Assembly: GCA_046263055.1 (NCBI GenBank)
Contig: JBHELO010000097.1
Span: forward strand, 1-8,411
Source of the DNA: DATAQC01 sp046263055
GTDB lineage: Bacteria > Actinomycetota > Acidimicrobiia > Acidimicrobiales > AC-14
Direction: 5' to 3'
DNA length: 8,411 nucleotides
Below are positions 6,414 to 8,411 of this stretch, in pieces (position 1 is the first letter of the stretch; the number at the start of each line of letters is the position of its first letter). Made by a program: the position numbers and the translations under genes. A model generated the notes under the pieces. That model was not told where the DNA came from, ran no database searches, and saw only the letters and a program-made list of their open reading frames with translations.

Positions 6414-7285
6414 CGGCCGGCTCCCGGCGCCGTCGCCGACGGCGGGCCCGGCTCGGGCCCCGGCGGTCCGCCTGGCCCGCCGGTGCCGCCGATTCCGCCT
6501 GGCCCGCCGGTGCCCCCGGTGCCGCCGATTCCGCCTGGCCCGCCGGTGCCGCCGGTACCGCCGGTGCTCACGGGCCCGCCGGTGGCGCCGGTGCTCGGGG
6601 GCCCGCGGTGCGGGGCGGGGCGGGGCCGAAGGTTGTCGTCCCGGCCGGCGAACAGGCGGCCTGACACCGCCTCCCACACCCGGACGGCCACCTCGGCGGC
6701 GGTACCCGACCCATCCACCCTCACCCAGCGCCCGGGATCGGCGGCAGCCAGGGACAGGTACCCGGCGCGGACGCGCTCGTGGAAGCCATCCGCCTCGGCC
6801 TCCATGCGGTCGAGGGTCCGGCTGCCCTGGCGCGTGGCGGCCTCGGCCGGCTCCACGTCCAGAAGCACCACCACGTCGGGCTCGACGCCCTGGCTGGCCC
6901 ATGACGACAACCGGGCCAGCTCGCCTAGGTCGAGGCCCCGCCCGTGGCCCTGGTAGGCCAGGGTGGACCCCGAGAAGCGGTCGGTGACCACGTGGCGGCC
7001 GGCGGCCAGGGCGGGCGCCACCACCTCGGCCACGTGCTGAGCACGGTCGGCGGCCAGAAGGAGCGCCTCGGCCCGGGAGTCGAGCGGCACCCGGCCGGCG
7101 TCGCTGCCCAGGACGAGCTCCCGGAGCCGCCGGCCCAGCCCGGTGGCCCCCGGCTCATGGGTGAGCACGGCGCCCAGGCGCCCAGCCAAGAGCGCCGCCT
7201 GGGTGGACTTCCCGCACGCCTCCCCGCCCTCCAGGGCCACCAGGCGCCCCCGTGTCAGCACGCGGCGCACCGCTCCGCCGCTCAC
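6410..7285 (-). CDS. tmk: Thymidylate kinase (dTMP kinase) with Gly-rich C-terminal tail
   Basis: This 291-residue protein phosphorylates dTMP to dTDP with ATP, an essential cytoplasmic step of dTTP synthesis. The P-loop is EGGEACGKSTQ (19-29, K26). The dTMP-site motif TDRFSGSTLAYQG is at 101-113 with D102-R103. LLDVEP (141-146) is the strand before the lid, and RTLDRMEAEADGFHERVRAGY (156-176) covers the lid and following helix. The kinase core ends near residue 215. The remaining ~75 residues are Pro/Gly-rich with Gly-Gly-Thr/Pro/Ile repeats, which Tmk proteins normally lack. The start GTG at 7285 overlaps the MFS stop (GTGA); its ribosome-binding site is weak (GAGG, 4 bases away). GTG at 7261 is an alternative, with GGAG 11 bases upstream, and would give a more usual N-terminus. 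The stop overlaps holB by 4 bases. Confidence 0.94.
   Translation of the reverse strand: MSGGAVRRVLTRGRLVALEGGEACGKSTQAALLAGRLGAVLTHEPGATGLGRRLRELVLGSDAGRVPLDSRAEALLLAADRAQHVAEVVAPALAAGRHVVTDRFSGSTLAYQGHGRGLDLGELARLSSWASQGVEPDVVVLLDVEPAEAATRQGSRTLDRMEAEADGFHERVRAGYLSLAAADPGRWVRVDGSGTAAEVAVRVWEAVSGRLFAGRDDNLRPRPAPHRGPPSTGATGGPVSTGGTGGTGGPGGIGGTGGTGGPGGIGGTGGPGGPPGPEPGPPSATAPGAGR
6421..6425 (-). promoter_or_regulatory. Ribosome binding site of holB
   Basis: The minus strand reads GGGAG, 7 bases before the GTG at 6413. It lies inside the last codons of tmk and settles the holB start against longer upstream in-frame extensions. Confidence 0.6.
6468..6566 (-). repeat. Tandem repeats encoding the Gly-Gly-X tail of thymidylate kinase
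   Basis: Three adjacent copies lie at 6468-6494 (27 bases), 6495-6530 (36) and 6531-6566 (36). On the plus strand each starts CCGCCTGGCCCGCCGGTGCC. The 27-base copy lacks one 9-base step and the last copy has a diverged end. They encode GGTGGTGGPGGI-type units in tmk residues 241-273. All lengths are multiples of three, so the frame is kept and holB coupling is preserved. Confidence 0.85.
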
Positions 7286-8411
7286 GCCGCCTCGGTGCCG
7301 TCGGGGATCGCCGGCGGGTGCTCGGGCTTGCCGCCGGCGCCCGCCCGCGCCGCCGATCCGGTCCCCGTTCGCAGGCTGCGCAGGGCCAGCACGCCTGCCA
7401 CCAGGATGATCGCCGCTCCCAGCCACAGGGTCAGCCGTACGCCCTGGAGCCCCACCGTCACCCCGACCACGCTCACCTGGCCGCCCACCAGCCGGTCGGA
7501 CAGCCCGTCCAGAGCGCCGGCCAGGAGCGGGGCGACGGTCAGCGACAGCAGCAGGCACAGCCGGGACAGGGCGTAGAAGGCGGCGAAGATCCGGCCCCGC
7601 AGCTCGTCGTCCACGCTCTCCTGCAGGATCGTGAACCCGAGGACGTAGACGGCGCCGGCGCACACGCCCATGGCACCGATGCACGCCATGGTGGCGGCCA
7701 GCCCGGACATGGTGGCGGCCGCCATCATGGCCACCCCGGCGCCGAGGACGGCGGGAGGGAACAGCCGGTGGTGGGGGAGGCGGTTCTGGATGGCCGACAC
7801 GCCCACCACGCCGACGGCCACGCCCATCCCCAGGGCGGTGAGCAGCAGGCCGAAGCCGGCCGGCCCGGCGTGGAGGACCCGGACCGAGAACGTGGGACCC
7901 AGCGGCGCCACCATCCCGCCCCCGACCAGGCCCGTGCCCAGCCCGATCATCACCGAGCGGACGACGGGGCTGGTGCCGATGAACCTCCACCCCTCCTTGA
8001 TCTCGGTGAAGGTGCGACCCAGGTCGATGCGCTCACGGCGGCCGACGGCACGGCGGGCGGGCAGGGCGAGGGTGGAGATCAGCAGGGCCGACGTGAAGAA
8101 CGTGAGCATGTCGGCGTAGAGGGCCAGCGACTCTTGGTTGAGGCGCAGGAAGTGGAGCGCCCCGGCGTGGTCGCCCAGGAACTGCGCCACCTTGGTGAGC
8201 GAGGCGAACAGCGCCGAGCCGATCGGGAACGTCCCGTACGCCGCCGCCAGCGACAGCGAGTTGGCCGTGGCCAGGTGCCGGACGCTCACCAGGTTGGGTA
8301 CCGACGCCTCCTTGGCCGGCGACCACAGCAGCGTCATCACCTCCAGCAGCAGGGAGGCGAGGAACAGGCCCCAAACGGTGGTGACGAAGGGCAGGGCGGC
8401 CATGACCAGAC
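7282..8411 (-). CDS. MFS transporter, MFS_3-like (5' end outside window)
   Basis: This is an integral membrane transporter of the major facilitator superfamily; substrate unknown. In-frame codons remain open to the window edge (Leu, Val before the ATG at 8403). The first visible segment corresponds to about the third helix of MFS_3 proteins, so roughly 70-80 N-terminal residues are probably missing; the ATG at 8403 is likely internal. About nine hydrophobic helices are visible. Family-like features are SPAKEASVPNLVSVRHLATA after the first visible helix, the long central cytoplasmic loop with EIKEGWRFIGTSPVVRSV, and DDELRGRIFAAFYALSR in the C-terminal half. The tail is hydrophilic and Gly/Ala/Pro-rich. 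The stop overlaps the tmk start by 4 bases. I recall annotated proteins in actinobacteria in which an MFS domain is fused to dTMP kinase, which this gene pair mirrors. Confidence 0.85.
   Translation of the reverse strand, partial: LVMAALPFVTTVWGLFLASLLLEVMTLLWSPAKEASVPNLVSVRHLATANSLSLAAAYGTFPIGSALFASLTKVAQFLGDHAGALHFLRLNQESLALYADMLTFFTSALLISTLALPARRAVGRRERIDLGRTFTEIKEGWRFIGTSPVVRSVMIGLGTGLVGGGMVAPLGPTFSVRVLHAGPAGFGLLLTALGMGVAVGVVGVSAIQNRLPHHRLFPPAVLGAGVAMMAAATMSGLAATMACIGAMGVCAGAVYVLGFTILQESVDDELRGRIFAAFYALSRLCLLLSLTVAPLLAGALDGLSDRLVGGQVSVVGVTVGLQGVRLTLWLGAAIILVAGVLALRSLRTGTGSAARAGAGGKPEHPPAIPDGTEAA

Noticed and set aside
6414..6902. 163-codon N-terminal extension of holB, Arg/His-rich
   Set aside because: It is out-of-frame reading of tmk. 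The GTG at 6413 has a ribosome binding site and overlaps the tmk stop.
5538..6956. Plus-strand 472-codon open frame with GPPGPPVPP repeats
   Set aside because: It is the antisense shadow of holB and tmk, both of which have clear family motifs. The Pro-rich part is the complement of the Gly-rich tail.
7286..7990. Upstream extension of the tmk frame
   Set aside because: It is the MFS gene read out of frame; homology to Tmk begins just after 7285.

Overview
The window comes from a very G+C-rich, actinobacterial-type chromosome. GTG starts, 4-base GTGA overlaps between genes and an MFS-tmk-holB gene order all fit a high-GC actinomycete or an acidimicrobial/uncultured actinobacterium; the exact lineage cannot be fixed from this stretch. 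Every gene I can support lies on the minus strand, so transcription runs from the right end of the window to the left.

Right half (about 5300-8411): a tight operon. It contains the 3' part of an MFS_3-type membrane transporter (start outside the window), then thymidylate kinase (tmk), then the DNA polymerase III delta-prime subunit (holB). Each junction is a GTGA overlap, so translation is probably coupled. Tmk makes dTDP for DNA synthesis; delta-prime is part of the clamp loader that places the sliding clamp on DNA. The kinase carries an odd C-terminal Gly-Gly-X repeat tail of about 75 residues.

Left half (134-5173): one uninterrupted 1679-codon gene for a giant, secreted, extremely low-complexity protein. 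It has a signal peptide, a Pro/Ser/Thr-rich linker, a small domain with the only two cysteines of the mature chain and four N-[TV]-T-[IM]-A-[IV] strand repeats, and then about six tandem ~184-residue Gly/Ala/Ser/Thr repeats running to the C-terminus. The first repeat contains a further 79-codon duplication. No cell-wall anchor or known domain is visible. It resembles PE_PGRS-type or trimeric-autotransporter-head-like surface proteins in texture only; I assign no function. A 130-base gap before it holds inverted repeats and a possible promoter, so it is probably its own transcription unit.

Left edge (2-74): a complete tRNA-Thr gene with anticodon CGT. A TAGAAT -10-like element overlapping the stop codon of the giant gene may serve it.

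The least described item is the giant repeat protein, placed between housekeeping replication genes and a tRNA. There is no sign of a mobile element, CRISPR array, toxin-antitoxin or defence system.
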